From Asaia krungthepensis NRIC 0535 (lineage in GTDB: Bacteria; Pseudomonadota; Alphaproteobacteria; Acetobacterales; Acetobacteraceae), in contig NZ_BAPV01000008.1 in the NCBI RefSeq assembly GCF_025995175.1, positions 44,082 through 108,081 of the forward strand: 64,000 nt of DNA. The letters run 5' to 3'. This document shows, in pieces, positions 18,091 to 27,862 of this stretch. The position numbers and the translations under genes are program-made. Numbering within the stretch: position 1 is the stretch's first letter; the number at the start of each line of letters is the position of its first letter. Below the pieces are notes generated by a model that was given only the letters and a program-made list of their open reading frames with translations, ran no database searches and was not told where the DNA came from.

Positions 18091-19131
18091 TCAGAACTTG
18101 ACCGAGAGCTTGAGCGAGCCATAGTTGAACAGGCCTGCCTTGGCAGTCTTGAACTGCGCCGTCTGCCAGTTCTGGCTGTAAGAGAGGCGCACGCCATGCC
18201 ACATGACCGCGAGACCGGCATGAATCATGCCGACATCCCAGGTCTTGCTGACATGAGGAGAGTTCGACCGAAGAGTATTGCCCTGAAGGGTGGAGTCATA
18301 AGCGACAGCCTGACCTTCGACGCCTCCATACAGATACCAGGCAACGGGACGGGTCGCGACGAACGCATCCGTGCCGTCGAGCCCCGGCCCGATGGTCGCA
18401 TTACCGAAATCGCTATCAAGGCCCTGACCGATACGGAACGTGCCCGCTGCATCGGCATAGGTACGATAATCACCCGCTGCACCCGAAACAGCAGGCAGCA
18501 CGTCGGCGCTGATACCGTAAAGATTGACAATCGGCAGACGCCAGATACGCCCGGCCTGGATCTGGAAGATCGGCTGGTTCTGAAGCTGGGTGTGCCAGCC
18601 ACGATTCTTGGTGTCGCCGATCGCCCCATGAAAACCATTCTGCAACTGGCGACCCAGACCAGCAGGTCCCATCACACCAAACTGGATACCCGCCACACTG
18701 CGCGACAGATCAGTGTCATTGATGAAATTGACCGTACCCAGAAGAAGGCTCGAATAAGGGCGATCACCCTGGAGCGGCTGGGCGAGCTGCGTGTCACGCG
18801 GGGTATAGATGAGCTGCTGGACGCCCAGGCTTACACGCTGCACGCCGTCACCAAGGAGGAATCGGTTCACATCGGCAAAGGGCTTGGGCAGATTATCGGT
18901 GCCCGAGGTCCAGTTGAAACGCAGACCCGAGGTATAATACTGGTCGGATGTTCCCTTGAACGTCGAGACGGCGTCGTTTTCGCCCTGTAGCGTCCAGGTA
19001 CCGTAGGGATCCTGCTTCGGTGTGGCGTGGGCGGCAACCGCGCTGGCCAGCGCAAGACCGACAATCGAGAGCGAGCCGGTCGTTACCTGTCTGGCTCTCG
19101 GCCAGCGCGACTTTGAACAGCGCAATTCCAT
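18091..19131 (-). CDS. Lipid A deacylase LpxR-family outer-membrane protein
   Basis: A 346-residue exported protein with a signal peptide (basic R-W-P-R-A-R, then S-I-V-G-L-A-L-A-S-A-V-A-A-H-A). The mature start has the LpxR signature E-N-D at 51-53, followed by S-D-Q-Y-Y-T-S-G-L-R. Later come a G-W-H-T-Q-L-Q-N-Q-P segment carrying the family histidine and a C-terminal aromatic beta strand ending K-L-S-V-K-F, typical of outer-membrane barrels. LpxR removes the 3'-acyloxyacyl chain of lipid A in a calcium-dependent way. In this organism the effect on lipid A is inferred. The start is the ATG after GGAAGGGG, and upstream in-frame codons are unlikely to be translated. Confidence 0.85.
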   Translation of the reverse strand: MELRCSKSRWPRARQVTTGSLSIVGLALASAVAAHATPKQDPYGTWTLQGENDAVSTFKGTSDQYYTSGLRFNWTSGTDNLPKPFADVNRFLLGDGVQRVSLGVQQLIYTPRDTQLAQPLQGDRPYSSLLLGTVNFINDTDLSRSVAGIQFGVMGPAGLGRQLQNGFHGAIGDTKNRGWHTQLQNQPIFQIQAGRIWRLPIVNLYGISADVLPAVSGAAGDYRTYADAAGTFRIGQGLDSDFGNATIGPGLDGTDAFVATRPVAWYLYGGVEGQAVAYDSTLQGNTLRSNSPHVSKTWDVGMIHAGLAVMWHGVRLSYSQNWQTAQFKTAKAGLFNYGSLKLSVKF

Positions 19132-19392
19132 CCCCTTCCGAAATAATAGGCCGTCACCATATCCCATTCCACGCATCTGAGAACAGAGCTGCATCGGAAC
19201 TGGTAGACTATCCCCTCATAAAAACGCGATATGAAGAAGATCGTGGTAATCGAGCCACGTTTTCCAGTGGCATAGTCGGAAAAAACCGTGTTAGGGTCTT
19301 GATGAAACCCCTTGTGGACATCGCCCGTTCCGTCTCAGCCGGCAGGCCCGTGCACACCGTTTCGACTTACAACACTGGTGATTCTCACGCAG

Positions 19393-20097
19393 ATGGATCA
19401 CCGCTCAGATCTCGGGATTAGACCGTTGAGAAGCAACCGTACCGACCGCAGCCCACGTTCCCCGCGCCGCGGCGGATTCGACGACGATTTCATGACACCC
19501 TCCTTCGGTGACCGCGGCGGGATGCAAAATCGTCGTCCTCCTGCAGGTGGCCCGCAGGTTCTGGCGTCTGGCCCGGAAGTGGGTGCCAGCGTCAAGTGGT
19601 TCAACAGCGAAAAGGGCTTCGGCTTTGTCGAGCTCGCTGATGGATCGGGTGACGTTTTCCTGCACGCCAATGCGCTGTCCACCGCTGGCCATACCAGCGT
19701 CAACCCGGGCACCACGCTGAACGTCCGCATCGGCCAGGGTCCGAAGGGTCGTCAGGTCGCCGAGGTCCTCAACGTCGACACGAGCACGGCTGAGGCCCCG
19801 CGTCCGCGCGCTGCTTTCAACCCGGCTGGACCGCGCCCCGCTTTCGGCGGTGGTCGTCCGGCTCGTCCGGCCCCTGACCTGTCCCAGGCCCAGGACCTTC
19901 GTGGCATCGTTAAGTGGTACAATGCCACCAAGGGCTTCGGCTTCATCACGCCGGAAAATGGCGGCAAGGACATCTTCATCCATGCTTCCGCTCTCGAGCG
20001 CTCGGGCCTCTCCGGCCTGAACGAGGGCCAGGCTGTCGACGTCAAGGTTGTTCAGGGCCAGAAGGGTCCGGAAGCAGCCGACATCAACATCGCCTGA
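19393..20097 (+). CDS. Double cold-shock-domain protein
   Basis: The 234-residue protein has two cold-shock domains. The first, from about residue 64, has V-K-W-F-N-S-E-K-G-F-G-F-V with D-V-F-L-H. The second, from about 169, has V-K-W-Y-N-A-T-K-G-F-G-F-I with D-I-F-I-H. RNP1 and RNP2 nucleic-acid-binding motifs are intact in both. The N-terminal 60 residues are Arg/Gly/Pro-rich and the linker is Pro/Ala-rich, probably disordered. Such proteins bind single-stranded RNA and act as RNA chaperones. A TTG 27 codons upstream is in frame, but the ATG at M-D-H-R-S-D is preferred. The roughly 200-base upstream region could hold a long regulated leader. An intrinsic terminator follows the stop. Confidence 0.92.
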   Translation: MDHRSDLGIRPLRSNRTDRSPRSPRRGGFDDDFMTPSFGDRGGMQNRRPPAGGPQVLASGPEVGASVKWFNSEKGFGFVELADGSGDVFLHANALSTAGHTSVNPGTTLNVRIGQGPKGRQVAEVLNVDTSTAEAPRPRAAFNPAGPRPAFGGGRPARPAPDLSQAQDLRGIVKWYNATKGFGFITPENGGKDIFIHASALERSGLSGLNEGQAVDVKVVQGQKGPEAADINIA

Positions 20098-20120
20098 TCA
20101 GCTTTCTGATCCCGAAAAAA

Positions 20121-20145
20121 CCCGGCCGCCGTGCCGGGTTTTTTT
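20121..20145 (+). terminator. Intrinsic terminator after the cold-shock gene
   Basis: Arms CCCGGC and GCCGGG enclose a six-base loop and are followed by seven T's. It lies 23 bases after the stop. Confidence 0.9.
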
Positions 20146-20900
20146 GTGTCCAAATTTCGATCGCTGCAGATTGTGCCTCAGCTTGTGGATTGTACCTCAG
20201 CTTGTCGTACCGTGATCCCTGCTTTCGGCGGCGCCGCGAACGAAGTCTGCTATATGCTGCTCACACGCGATCCCTGCATTCGATTGCCTGAGGAGCGGGC
20301 AAAGAAGGCGAAGAACTCGCTGTCCCTATAGGATGGCGCGCGATTCCTGTATGAATCGCTTTGAGAATGACCGATCAGGGTCGCTCCATGAGATACACGC
20401 GCTCAATTCACCGCCCACAATGCAGGGGGCGAGCGACTCACAGCGCGGCCGCACTTTCCTATCTGGCAGCGGTCGCCTCGAGAGCGACACCACGCTGAGC
20501 CCTGCGCTCCGTCGCATATGCCAGCGGAGCCGTCAGACCGTTCTGTCTCAACCATCGGGTACGCTTACCATACCAAGCCCATCTCCATCGAGGACCACAC
20601 GCCCCCTGAAGATGCAGCTGCCAGCCTTCATCATCTAAAAAGATAGATGCAGTCAGTGAACGCGCTCACTTATGCACGGCAGTAAGAATGGCTAATTCGT
20701 TGCTAGCGTGACCCTCAGCTTCCCGTCACCTGCCTATGAACGAGCCATTGCGATGACCGCGTACTATGGACCCCTACGAGCCACAGCCCTCGCCGCACAA
20801 AATGGGTCGAGTGCCAAGGCTGGGTATCATCTCGGAAAAACTGACGCGAGAGGTGCGGGCATGGTATGCGGACTGTAGATGCGCTGTAAACCGGGCATGA
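20146..20900. other. Long gap with no supported gene
   Basis: About 755 bases separate two terminators. Reading frames up to about 100 codons exist on both strands, but none has a convincing ribosome site or family match. The composition is less biased than flanking genes, as expected of non-coding or decayed sequence. A short tandem repeat lies near its left end. I looked for the two-piece tmRNA of alphaproteobacteria because smpB is adjacent, but found no tRNA-like end or tag frame. Confidence 0.5.
20169..20206. repeat. Two tandem copies of a 19-base repeat
   Basis: GATTGTGCCTCAGCTTGTG is followed directly by GATTGTACCTCAGCTTGTC. The copies differ at two positions. The function is unknown. 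Confidence 0.8.
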
Positions 20901-20932
20901 AAAAAGCCACCCCGGATAAGAGATGGCTTTTT
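20901..20932 (-). terminator. Intrinsic terminator downstream of smpB
   Basis: AAAAAGCCA pairs with TGGCTTTTT across a 14-base loop, ending with a U-tract on the minus strand about 50 bases after the smpB stop. The symmetrical A/T flanks mean it could also act on the plus strand. Confidence 0.75.
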
Positions 20933-20981
20933 GACGATAACCTCGAGCACTCTATGTCTTCAGACGTGAGACGCTGCCAAC

Positions 20982-21473
20982 TCAGAAATCCTTGCCCTTA
21001 CTGCGCAGCAGGCGCGCCTTGTCCCGCTGCCAGTCGCGCTCGGCGATAGCATGGCGCTTGTCTTCCTTCTTGCGCCCCTGCCCCAAGCCGAGCGTCAGCT
21101 TCGCGCGGCCGCGTGCGTTGAAATGCACATCCAGCGGCACGAGTGACGCCCCGGCGCGCGAGACAGCGCCAAGGAGATGCGCCACCTGCTTCTTGTGCAG
21201 AAGCAGCTTGCGTGGCGCGCGCGTGTCGAAACGCGACAGCACCCCGCCCTGGTATTCCGGGATATAGGAGTTGAACAGCCAGATCTCGCCGTCGCGTTCG
21301 CCAGCATAAGCCTCGTTGATGGCGGCGCGCCCCATACGCAGGCTCTTTACCTCTGGCCCTTTCAGGACCAGCCCTGCCTCAACGGTTTCGAGAATGGTGT
21401 AATTGAACCGGCCTTTACGATTTTGCGCGGCGATGCCGTGCGAAATGAGACCGGATTTCTTCTTTTCAGCCAC
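20982..21473 (-). CDS. smpB: SsrA-binding protein SmpB
   Basis: SmpB binds the tRNA-like domain of tmRNA and delivers it to stalled ribosomes in trans-translation. The 163-residue protein shows the OB-fold core (N-R-K-G-R-F-N-Y-T-I-L-E-T-V-E-A-G, L-K-G-P-E-V-K-S-L-R, A-Y-A). It ends in a basic tail (K-K-E-D-K-R, then R-D-W-Q-R-D-K-A-R-L-L-R) that enters the mRNA channel. It starts four bases after the dapA stop, the common dapA-smpB operon of alphaproteobacteria. The tmRNA gene itself is not found in the window. Confidence 0.96.
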   Translation of the reverse strand: MAEKKKSGLISHGIAAQNRKGRFNYTILETVEAGLVLKGPEVKSLRMGRAAINEAYAGERDGEIWLFNSYIPEYQGGVLSRFDTRAPRKLLLHKKQVAHLLGAVSRAGASLVPLDVHFNARGRAKLTLGLGQGRKKEDKRHAIAERDWQRDKARLLRSKGKDF

Positions 21474-21476
21474 TTT

Positions 21477-22373
21477 TTATCCTGACAGGCCGGTTTTCTT
21501 CATGGCCTCGTCGATGACAGCGCGCGAGGCCGCGCCCGGTTCGCAGAGCGGCAGACGCACGGTCGCTTCACAGAGGCCCAGTCGTGAGGCTGCATATTTT
21601 ACCGGGCCGGGATTGCTCTCGCAGAACATGGCATCGTGAAGCGGGGTCAAGCGCTGCTGGATCTGCATCGCTTTGGCCACATCGCCAGCCTGCCAGGCTG
21701 CATGCATGTCGGCACAAAGGCGTGGTGCAATATTTGCTGTCACGCTGATGCAGCCCGTACCGCCTGCGGCGAGAAAGGAAACGGTGGTTCCGTCATCACC
21801 CGTCAGAAGCGTGAACGGTGTGTCCCCCAACAAGGCGCGAAGCTGCAACGGGCGCGACAGATTGGCTGTCGCATCCTTCGTGCCCACGATGTTGGGATGC
21901 TGGGCTAGACGCGCCATGGTTTCCGGAAGGACTTCGACAACCGAACGTCCCGGCACGTTATAGACGTAAAGTGGCAGATCGGTCGCATCGGCCACCAGCA
22001 TGAAATGCTGATACAGCCCTTCCTGCGTCGGCTTGTTGTAATAAGGCGCGACAACCAGCAAGGCATCGGCACCGACCGCCTTGGCATGACGCGCCATGCC
22101 GATCGCCTCATGCGTGCTGTTCGAACCTGCACCGGCCATGACCGGCACGCGACCGCCGGACACCTTGACCGTATGCGCAACGACCAAACCATGCTCGTCA
22201 TGGGTCAGGGTCGGGCTCTCACCGGTGGTCCCTGCCGGGATTAGTCCTGCCGTACCCTGATCGATCTGCCAGTCGATGAAGCGTTCCAGGGCAGCCAGAT
22301 CGACCGTCCCGTCTTCGCGAAAAGGCGTCAGCAGCGCGGTCAGAGACCCCTTGAAATCCTTGTTCCGTGCCAT
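21477..22373 (-). CDS. dapA: 4-hydroxy-tetrahydrodipicolinate synthase DapA
   Basis: DapA condenses pyruvate with aspartate semialdehyde, the first committed step to diaminopimelate and lysine. This 298-residue TIM barrel has G-T-T-G-E-S-P-T-L near residue 47, the catalytic tyrosine in Y-V-Y-N-V-P-G-R-S near 136 and the Schiff-base lysine in V-G-T-K-D-A-T near 164. The length and motifs are standard. It is the promoter-proximal gene of the dapA-smpB pair and lies 85 bases after pheA on the same strand, so all four minus-strand genes kdsB-pheA-dapA-smpB might share transcription. Confidence 0.96.
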   Translation of the reverse strand: MARNKDFKGSLTALLTPFREDGTVDLAALERFIDWQIDQGTAGLIPAGTTGESPTLTHDEHGLVVAHTVKVSGGRVPVMAGAGSNSTHEAIGMARHAKAVGADALLVVAPYYNKPTQEGLYQHFMLVADATDLPLYVYNVPGRSVVEVLPETMARLAQHPNIVGTKDATANLSRPLQLRALLGDTPFTLLTGDDGTTVSFLAAGGTGCISVTANIAPRLCADMHAAWQAGDVAKAMQIQQRLTPLHDAMFCESNPGPVKYAASRLGLCEATVRLPLCEPGAASRAVIDEAMKKTGLSG

Positions 22374-22458
22374 GTTGCCTCACCTGCCGCGTTGATCGAA
22401 TCTGCTGCTAAATAGAACTCTAAACGCCGCTGTCAAATGGATATCGCGGCGCGCGTCC

Positions 22459-23298
22459 CTATTCCGGATAGCGGGACGGACTGCCCGGATAGACACCCAA
22501 TATGGCAATATTTTCGCTGCACCCCTCGAGCACCGTCAGGGCGCGACGCAGAGCAGGTTGCTCCGGATGGCCTTCGACATCGAGCAGAAACCCAGTGGCT
22601 GTCAGTGTGCCAGGGCTCATATAGCTCTCGAGACGGGTCATGTTCACCCCGCTCTCGGCAAAGCCGCCCAACGCTTCATAGAGAGCGCCCGGACGATTGA
22701 GCACACGAAAAACAAGTGTTGTCATCACACGTTCGGCATCGGCGGCGGGCCAGGCTGCCTCACGCGCCACAAGATAGAAGCGTGTCGTATTATGCGCAGC
22801 GTCTTCCACATTGGCGCGCAGCACTTCCAGCCCGTTCAGTTCGGCCGCGAGCGAGGACGCGATGGCGGCGTCTTCACGCGACTGCCATTTGAGGATCATC
22901 TCCGCTGCCCCGGCCGTGTCGAAGGCGGAACACGCCTCGACTTCGAGTTCACGAAGCAGATTGCGTATCTGCCCCAGCGCCACAGGATGGGTGTGAACGC
23001 GCCTGACCTCTTCCAGCTTCGTCCCGGGAAGAGCGATCAGGCAATGCTCGACACGCTGGAAGTGCTCGCCAATGATCGGCAGCCCTGCGTCAGGCAGCAG
23101 GGCATGAATTTCCGGCACGCGGCCAGCCAGCGAATTTTCGCAAGCAAGCATCCCGAGTGTCGCGCGCCCCTCACGCACCGCATCGATAGCAGCCTGAAAT
23201 GTCGGGCATGGGAGCGTTTCCCAGCCCGGCCGCGCAATGCGGCAGGCGAGATCGGAATAGGCGCCGGGGCGCCCCTGAAAAGCAATGATCTGTGTCAT
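22459..23298 (-). CDS. pheA: Prephenate dehydratase
   Basis: This 279-residue protein is a stand-alone prephenate dehydratase without a fused chorismate mutase. It converts prephenate to phenylpyruvate for phenylalanine synthesis. The N-terminal lobe begins I-A-F-Q-G-R-P-G-A-Y-S, and the catalytic threonine lies in H-N-T-T-R-F near residue 168. The C-terminal ACT domain (F-R-V-L-N-R-P-G-A-L-Y-E-A-L and L-E-S-Y-M) binds phenylalanine for feedback control; the usual E-S-R-P reads E-S-Y-M here. Its ATG overlaps the kdsB stop as ATGA, so the two are translationally coupled. Confidence 0.95.
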   Translation of the reverse strand: MTQIIAFQGRPGAYSDLACRIARPGWETLPCPTFQAAIDAVREGRATLGMLACENSLAGRVPEIHALLPDAGLPIIGEHFQRVEHCLIALPGTKLEEVRRVHTHPVALGQIRNLLRELEVEACSAFDTAGAAEMILKWQSREDAAIASSLAAELNGLEVLRANVEDAAHNTTRFYLVAREAAWPAADAERVMTTLVFRVLNRPGALYEALGGFAESGVNMTRLESYMSPGTLTATGFLLDVEGHPEQPALRRALTVLEGCSENIAILGVYPGSPSRYPE

Positions 23299-24026
23299 GA
23301 ACGGAGCGCCTGACGGATACGGACGAGATCTTCAGGCGTATCGACGCCAAGCGGCGCTTCGTCAATCGCCACACAGCCTATCGACATACCAGCCTCGAGC
23401 GCACGCAATTGTTCCAGCGACTCCCTCTGCTCCATCGGCGATGGGGGCAGGGAAACGAATTGCGCCAGCGCCTCGCGACGCCAGGCATAGACGCCGATAT
23501 GATGCCAGAGAGGCCCCGTGCCCCAAGGGACAGGCTGACGCGAGAAATAAAGAGCACGGGCCACAGGCCGATTTGGCGTAAAGGCGCATGCGGCCTTCAC
23601 GACCGAATTGCGCTCAGCCTCTTCCTCTGTCTCGACCGGGGCGACGAGCGTGCCGATATCGAACCCTTCCTGCGCCACGGGCATCAGAGCGGAAGCAATG
23701 CTGTCCGGCGCTATCAGAGGCAGATCCCCCTGAAGATTGATCACGACATCATGGAGCCCTTTGGGGTCATGATCACGCAGGGCGGCATGAACCCGGTCAG
23801 ACCCACTCGGGAGCGCGGGATCGGTCAGAATGCCCTCGATCCCGTGCCCTGCCAGCGCATCGAGGATCGCCTGATCTCCGGACGCGACGAGAACGGGACC
23901 GAGTGAGGCCGCTTTGGCACGCAGCGCGACATGCAGGATCATGGGGGCGCCGTCGATTTCCGCCAGCGGCTTGTTTGGCAGGCGCGTCGAGGCAAGACGC
24001 GATGGGATGACGATGATGGGGTTCAT
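23295..24026 (-). CDS. kdsB: 3-deoxy-manno-octulosonate cytidylyltransferase KdsB
   Basis: KdsB activates Kdo with CTP to CMP-Kdo for the inner core of lipopolysaccharide. The 243-residue protein starts M-N-P-I-I-V-I-P-S-R-L-A-S-T-R-L-P-N-K-P-L, the nucleotide-binding loop of the family. V-V-I-N-L-Q-G-D-L-P gives the metal-binding aspartate, and H-I-G-V-Y-A-W-R follows. The frame is open for 54 codons upstream, but those codons are not conserved. Downstream pheA overlaps by four bases. It diverges from hisN 155 bases away. Confidence 0.95.
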   Translation of the reverse strand: MNPIIVIPSRLASTRLPNKPLAEIDGAPMILHVALRAKAASLGPVLVASGDQAILDALAGHGIEGILTDPALPSGSDRVHAALRDHDPKGLHDVVINLQGDLPLIAPDSIASALMPVAQEGFDIGTLVAPVETEEEAERNSVVKAACAFTPNRPVARALYFSRQPVPWGTGPLWHHIGVYAWRREALAQFVSLPPSPMEQRESLEQLRALEAGMSIGCVAIDEAPLGVDTPEDLVRIRQALRS

Positions 24027-24181
24027 GAGGTAGAAGCAGGCTTTCCGCTTGTCTTGTGAAGGTCGCAGCGCAGAGCCAGACATGCCGCACCCCCCAGGAT
24101 GCGTCAATCGGCGCGTTGCTGCCCCCGTCACGCGAGGGGCGCCCGTCTTCTCTGGCCCCTTCCCTTTCCGGATTGCCTGCC

Positions 24182-24982
24182 ATGTCACCGCTGCCCGATC
24201 TCGCCATCTGTCTGCAAACCGCGCTCGCCTGCGCCGATGCCGCCCGTCACGCCGTGACCCCCCATTTCCGGTCAGGGCTGACGGTGGATGACAAGAGCGA
24301 TGAGAGCCCGGTCACACGCGCCGATCGCGAGGCGGAAACAGCAATGCGCAGCATGATCGCGCAGTCCCATCCCGACCACGCGATCCTCGGAGAGGAATTC
24401 GGCCTTTCCGGCATCGAGGGAGAATTCGTCTGGGTGCTGGACCCAATCGATGGGACACGCGCATTCATCACGGGCCGCCCCAGCTTTGCCACGCTGATCG
24501 CGCTCTTCTGGCGTGGCAAGCCTGTTCTTGGCATCATCGATCAGCCACTCACCCGCGAAAGATGGATCGGCGTGGAAGGCGAGACGACGCGCTTCGAGTC
24601 CAGCACGCTGCCCGGCATCGTCGGCACGAGATCCTGCCCGGAGTTGGGCGCGGCAGAGCTTTCCTGCACCTCGCCAGACATGCTGATCCCGCCTTTCGAT
24701 GCACGTTTCGCCGCTCTCAAGGCGGCCACGCGGCGCACGAGCTGGGGCGGCGATGCCTATGGTTACGGGCTGCTCGCTCTGGGGCAGATCGACGTGATCG
24801 CCGAATGCACCATGAAGCCGTGGGACTGGGCCGCACTTGTACCCGTGGTCACCGGCGCGGGGGGCGTGATGACGGATTGGCAAGGCGCCCCTCTGACGCT
24901 GGAAAGCGACGGCACGGTGCTGGCCTGCGGGGACAAGGTGCTTCTCTCCCAGGCCATCGCCAGTCTTCGCCCTTCCCCCTGA
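24182..24982 (+). CDS. hisN: Inositol-monophosphatase-family phosphatase, probable histidinol-phosphatase
   Basis: A 266-residue magnesium-dependent phosphatase of the IMPase superfamily. Motif 1 I-L-G-E-E-F-G, motif 2 W-V-L-D-P-I-D-G-T-R-A-F and the C-terminal W-D-W-A-A-L-V-P-V motif supply the metal ligands. The R-A-F-I-T-G-R-P version of motif 2 and the Y-G-Y-G-L-L-A segment resemble HisN-type histidinol-phosphate phosphatases, the eighth step of histidine synthesis in many alphaproteobacteria. A plain inositol or CysQ-type phosphatase is the alternative. The start is the ATG at M-S-P-L-P-D, since the 42 upstream codons are not family-like. Confidence 0.82.
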   Translation: MSPLPDLAICLQTALACADAARHAVTPHFRSGLTVDDKSDESPVTRADREAETAMRSMIAQSHPDHAILGEEFGLSGIEGEFVWVLDPIDGTRAFITGRPSFATLIALFWRGKPVLGIIDQPLTRERWIGVEGETTRFESSTLPGIVGTRSCPELGAAELSCTSPDMLIPPFDARFAALKAATRRTSWGGDAYGYGLLALGQIDVIAECTMKPWDWAALVPVVTGAGGVMTDWQGAPLTLESDGTVLACGDKVLLSQAIASLRPSP

Positions 24983-25037
24983 CCCGCGTATGGGCTAGCA
25001 CCGCTTTTCGGATTTGCGCCGCTGACAGGAGCCAGAC

Positions 25038-26288
<1,251 letters not shown>

Positions 26289-26321
26289 AGTAATTTGATG
26301 AATTATTGATGCACCGCTAGT

Positions 26322-26357
26322 AATGATCAGGAACAGAATTTTCTGTTCCTGATCATT
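26322..26357. repeat. Perfect 17-base inverted repeat before the ComM-type gene
   Basis: AATGATCAGGAACAGAA and its exact reverse complement are separated by only TT. The element is AT-rich and has no T-run, so it is not a typical terminator. It ends ten bases before the GTG of the next gene. It could be a dimeric-repressor operator or an RNA hairpin affecting translation. Confidence 0.85.
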
Positions 26358-26367
26358 CGTTGGTGCC

Positions 26368-27858
26368 GTGACCGTTTCCTCTTCCATCGCCCGTATCCAG
26401 AGCTTCGCGTTTGCGGGCATCGACGCCATTCCGGTCACCGTCGAAATCCAGATTGCCTCAGGCCTGCCCGCTTTCGTGATCGTGGGCCTGCCAGACAAGA
26501 CAGTGGGTGAGGCTCGTGAACGCGTCCGTGCTGCCCTTGGTGCCCTGGGCCTGGCCCTGCCGCCCAAGCGCATACTGATCAATCTGGTGCCCGCTGACCT
26601 TCCGAAGGAAGGCTCGCATTTCGATCTGCCCATCGCACTGGCCATCATGACCGCCATGGGGATTCTCTCGCACGAAGCGATAAGCGCCTATGCCGCAATC
26701 GGCGAATTATCGCTGGATGGCCGCTTGCAGGCCACAGGGGGTGTACTCTCGGCAGCGCTTGAGACGATCGGGCTTCAGCTGGGCCTGATCTGCCCCGCCC
26801 CACAGGCGCAGGAGGCACGCTGGGCCAGCGATGCGCTCGATATTCTCGCCCCCAGGAGCCTGCGTGACCTTCTGAGTCATTTTAACGGTGACCATGTCCT
26901 GCCGGCGCCCGAACTGGAACGTGTGCCCCCCACACCGCAAGGGGCTGATCTGTCGACCATCAAGGGTCTCGATATGGGGCGGCGCGCACTCGAAATCACG
27001 GCCGCCGGGGGGCATTCCCTCCTGATGTCGGGCCCGCCCGGCGCAGGAAAATCCATGCTCGCGCAATGTCTGCCCTCAATCCTGCCTGACCTGATCCATG
27101 AACAAATACTCGAATGCAGCCGCATTCACAGTCTAGGCGGTCAGGCCACAGGCAGCACACTTATCACCGAGCCGCCCTTTCGTGCGCCGCATCACTCCAC
27201 GACCTTGCCCGCCCTTGTCGGTGGCGGTGCGCGGTCGCGTCCCGGGGAAGTCAGCCTTGCCCATAACGGGGTGCTGTTTCTTGACGAGCTTCCGGAGTTT
27301 TCCCGCGCCTGTCTCGAATCCCTGCGTCAGCCCCTCGAAACAGGGGTGATTACTGTCGCCCGTACGCGGCAGACGGTGCTCTACCCATCCCGTTTCCAGT
27401 TTATCGCGGCCATGAATCCGTGCCGCTGCGGCTATCTGGGCGATGCGGAACGGGCGTGTCGCAAGGCTCCTCAATGCGGGGAAGAGTATAAAGCAAGACT
27501 ATCAGGCCCGATGCTGGACCGGCTCGACCTCTCGCTCTTCGTCACCCCGGTCTCCCCGCTCGACATGATAACCGCTCCCTCAGGGGAGAGAAGCGCGGTC
27601 GTCCGGGCACGTGTTGTGGCCGCCCGCGCCAGACAGATCGCCCGACAGGGCGTTCCCAATGCCCAGGTCAGTGCCCTCGACATCGTTCTGAGTCCCGATG
27701 CCCGCACGCTGGTCAGCGAGGCAGGGACGAAACTCCGCCTCTCTGCGCGCGGTCTGACACGGCTGCTACGCGTCGCACGCAGCATCGCCGATCTCGACCA
27801 CGCTACCGATGTGGAGGCCCCGCATCTGCGCGAGGCCCTGGGATTCCGGCTTCGCTGA
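26368..27858 (+). CDS. comM: YifB/ComM family magnesium-chelatase-like AAA+ ATPase
   Basis: The 496-residue protein has an N-terminal Lon-protease-like ChlI domain (residues 20-165, with G-L-P-D-K-T-V-G-E-A-R-E-R-V). The AAA+ core has Walker A S-G-P-P-G-A-G-K-S-M at 221-230, Walker B L-F-L-D-E-L-P-E-F and sensor A-A-M-N-P-C-R-C-G. A C-terminal lid region follows. ComM-type proteins are hexameric helicases that promote branch migration during natural transformation. Competence in this organism is not shown. The start codon is GTG, with no obvious Shine-Dalgarno in the ten bases after the palindrome, so initiation may be weak or regulated. Confidence 0.92.
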   Translation: MTVSSSIARIQSFAFAGIDAIPVTVEIQIASGLPAFVIVGLPDKTVGEARERVRAALGALGLALPPKRILINLVPADLPKEGSHFDLPIALAIMTAMGILSHEAISAYAAIGELSLDGRLQATGGVLSAALETIGLQLGLICPAPQAQEARWASDALDILAPRSLRDLLSHFNGDHVLPAPELERVPPTPQGADLSTIKGLDMGRRALEITAAGGHSLLMSGPPGAGKSMLAQCLPSILPDLIHEQILECSRIHSLGGQATGSTLITEPPFRAPHHSTTLPALVGGGARSRPGEVSLAHNGVLFLDELPEFSRACLESLRQPLETGVITVARTRQTVLYPSRFQFIAAMNPCRCGYLGDAERACRKAPQCGEEYKARLSGPMLDRLDLSLFVTPVSPLDMITAPSGERSAVVRARVVAARARQIARQGVPNAQVSALDIVLSPDARTLVSEAGTKLRLSARGLTRLLRVARSIADLDHATDVEAPHLREALGFRLR

Positions 27859-27862
27859 AACG

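Noticed and set aside
18064..18990. 308-codon plus-strand frame
   Set aside because: Antisense to the LpxR-like gene, and it begins inside the terminator region.
20131..20331. 66-codon plus-strand frame after the cold-shock gene
   Set aside because: It begins inside the terminator and runs through the tandem repeat, with no start signal.
20146..20981. Two-piece tmRNA (ssrA) near smpB
   Set aside because: I found no tRNA-like acceptor with CCA, no T-arm and no tag frame ending in Ala-Ala-stop. The gene is probably elsewhere.
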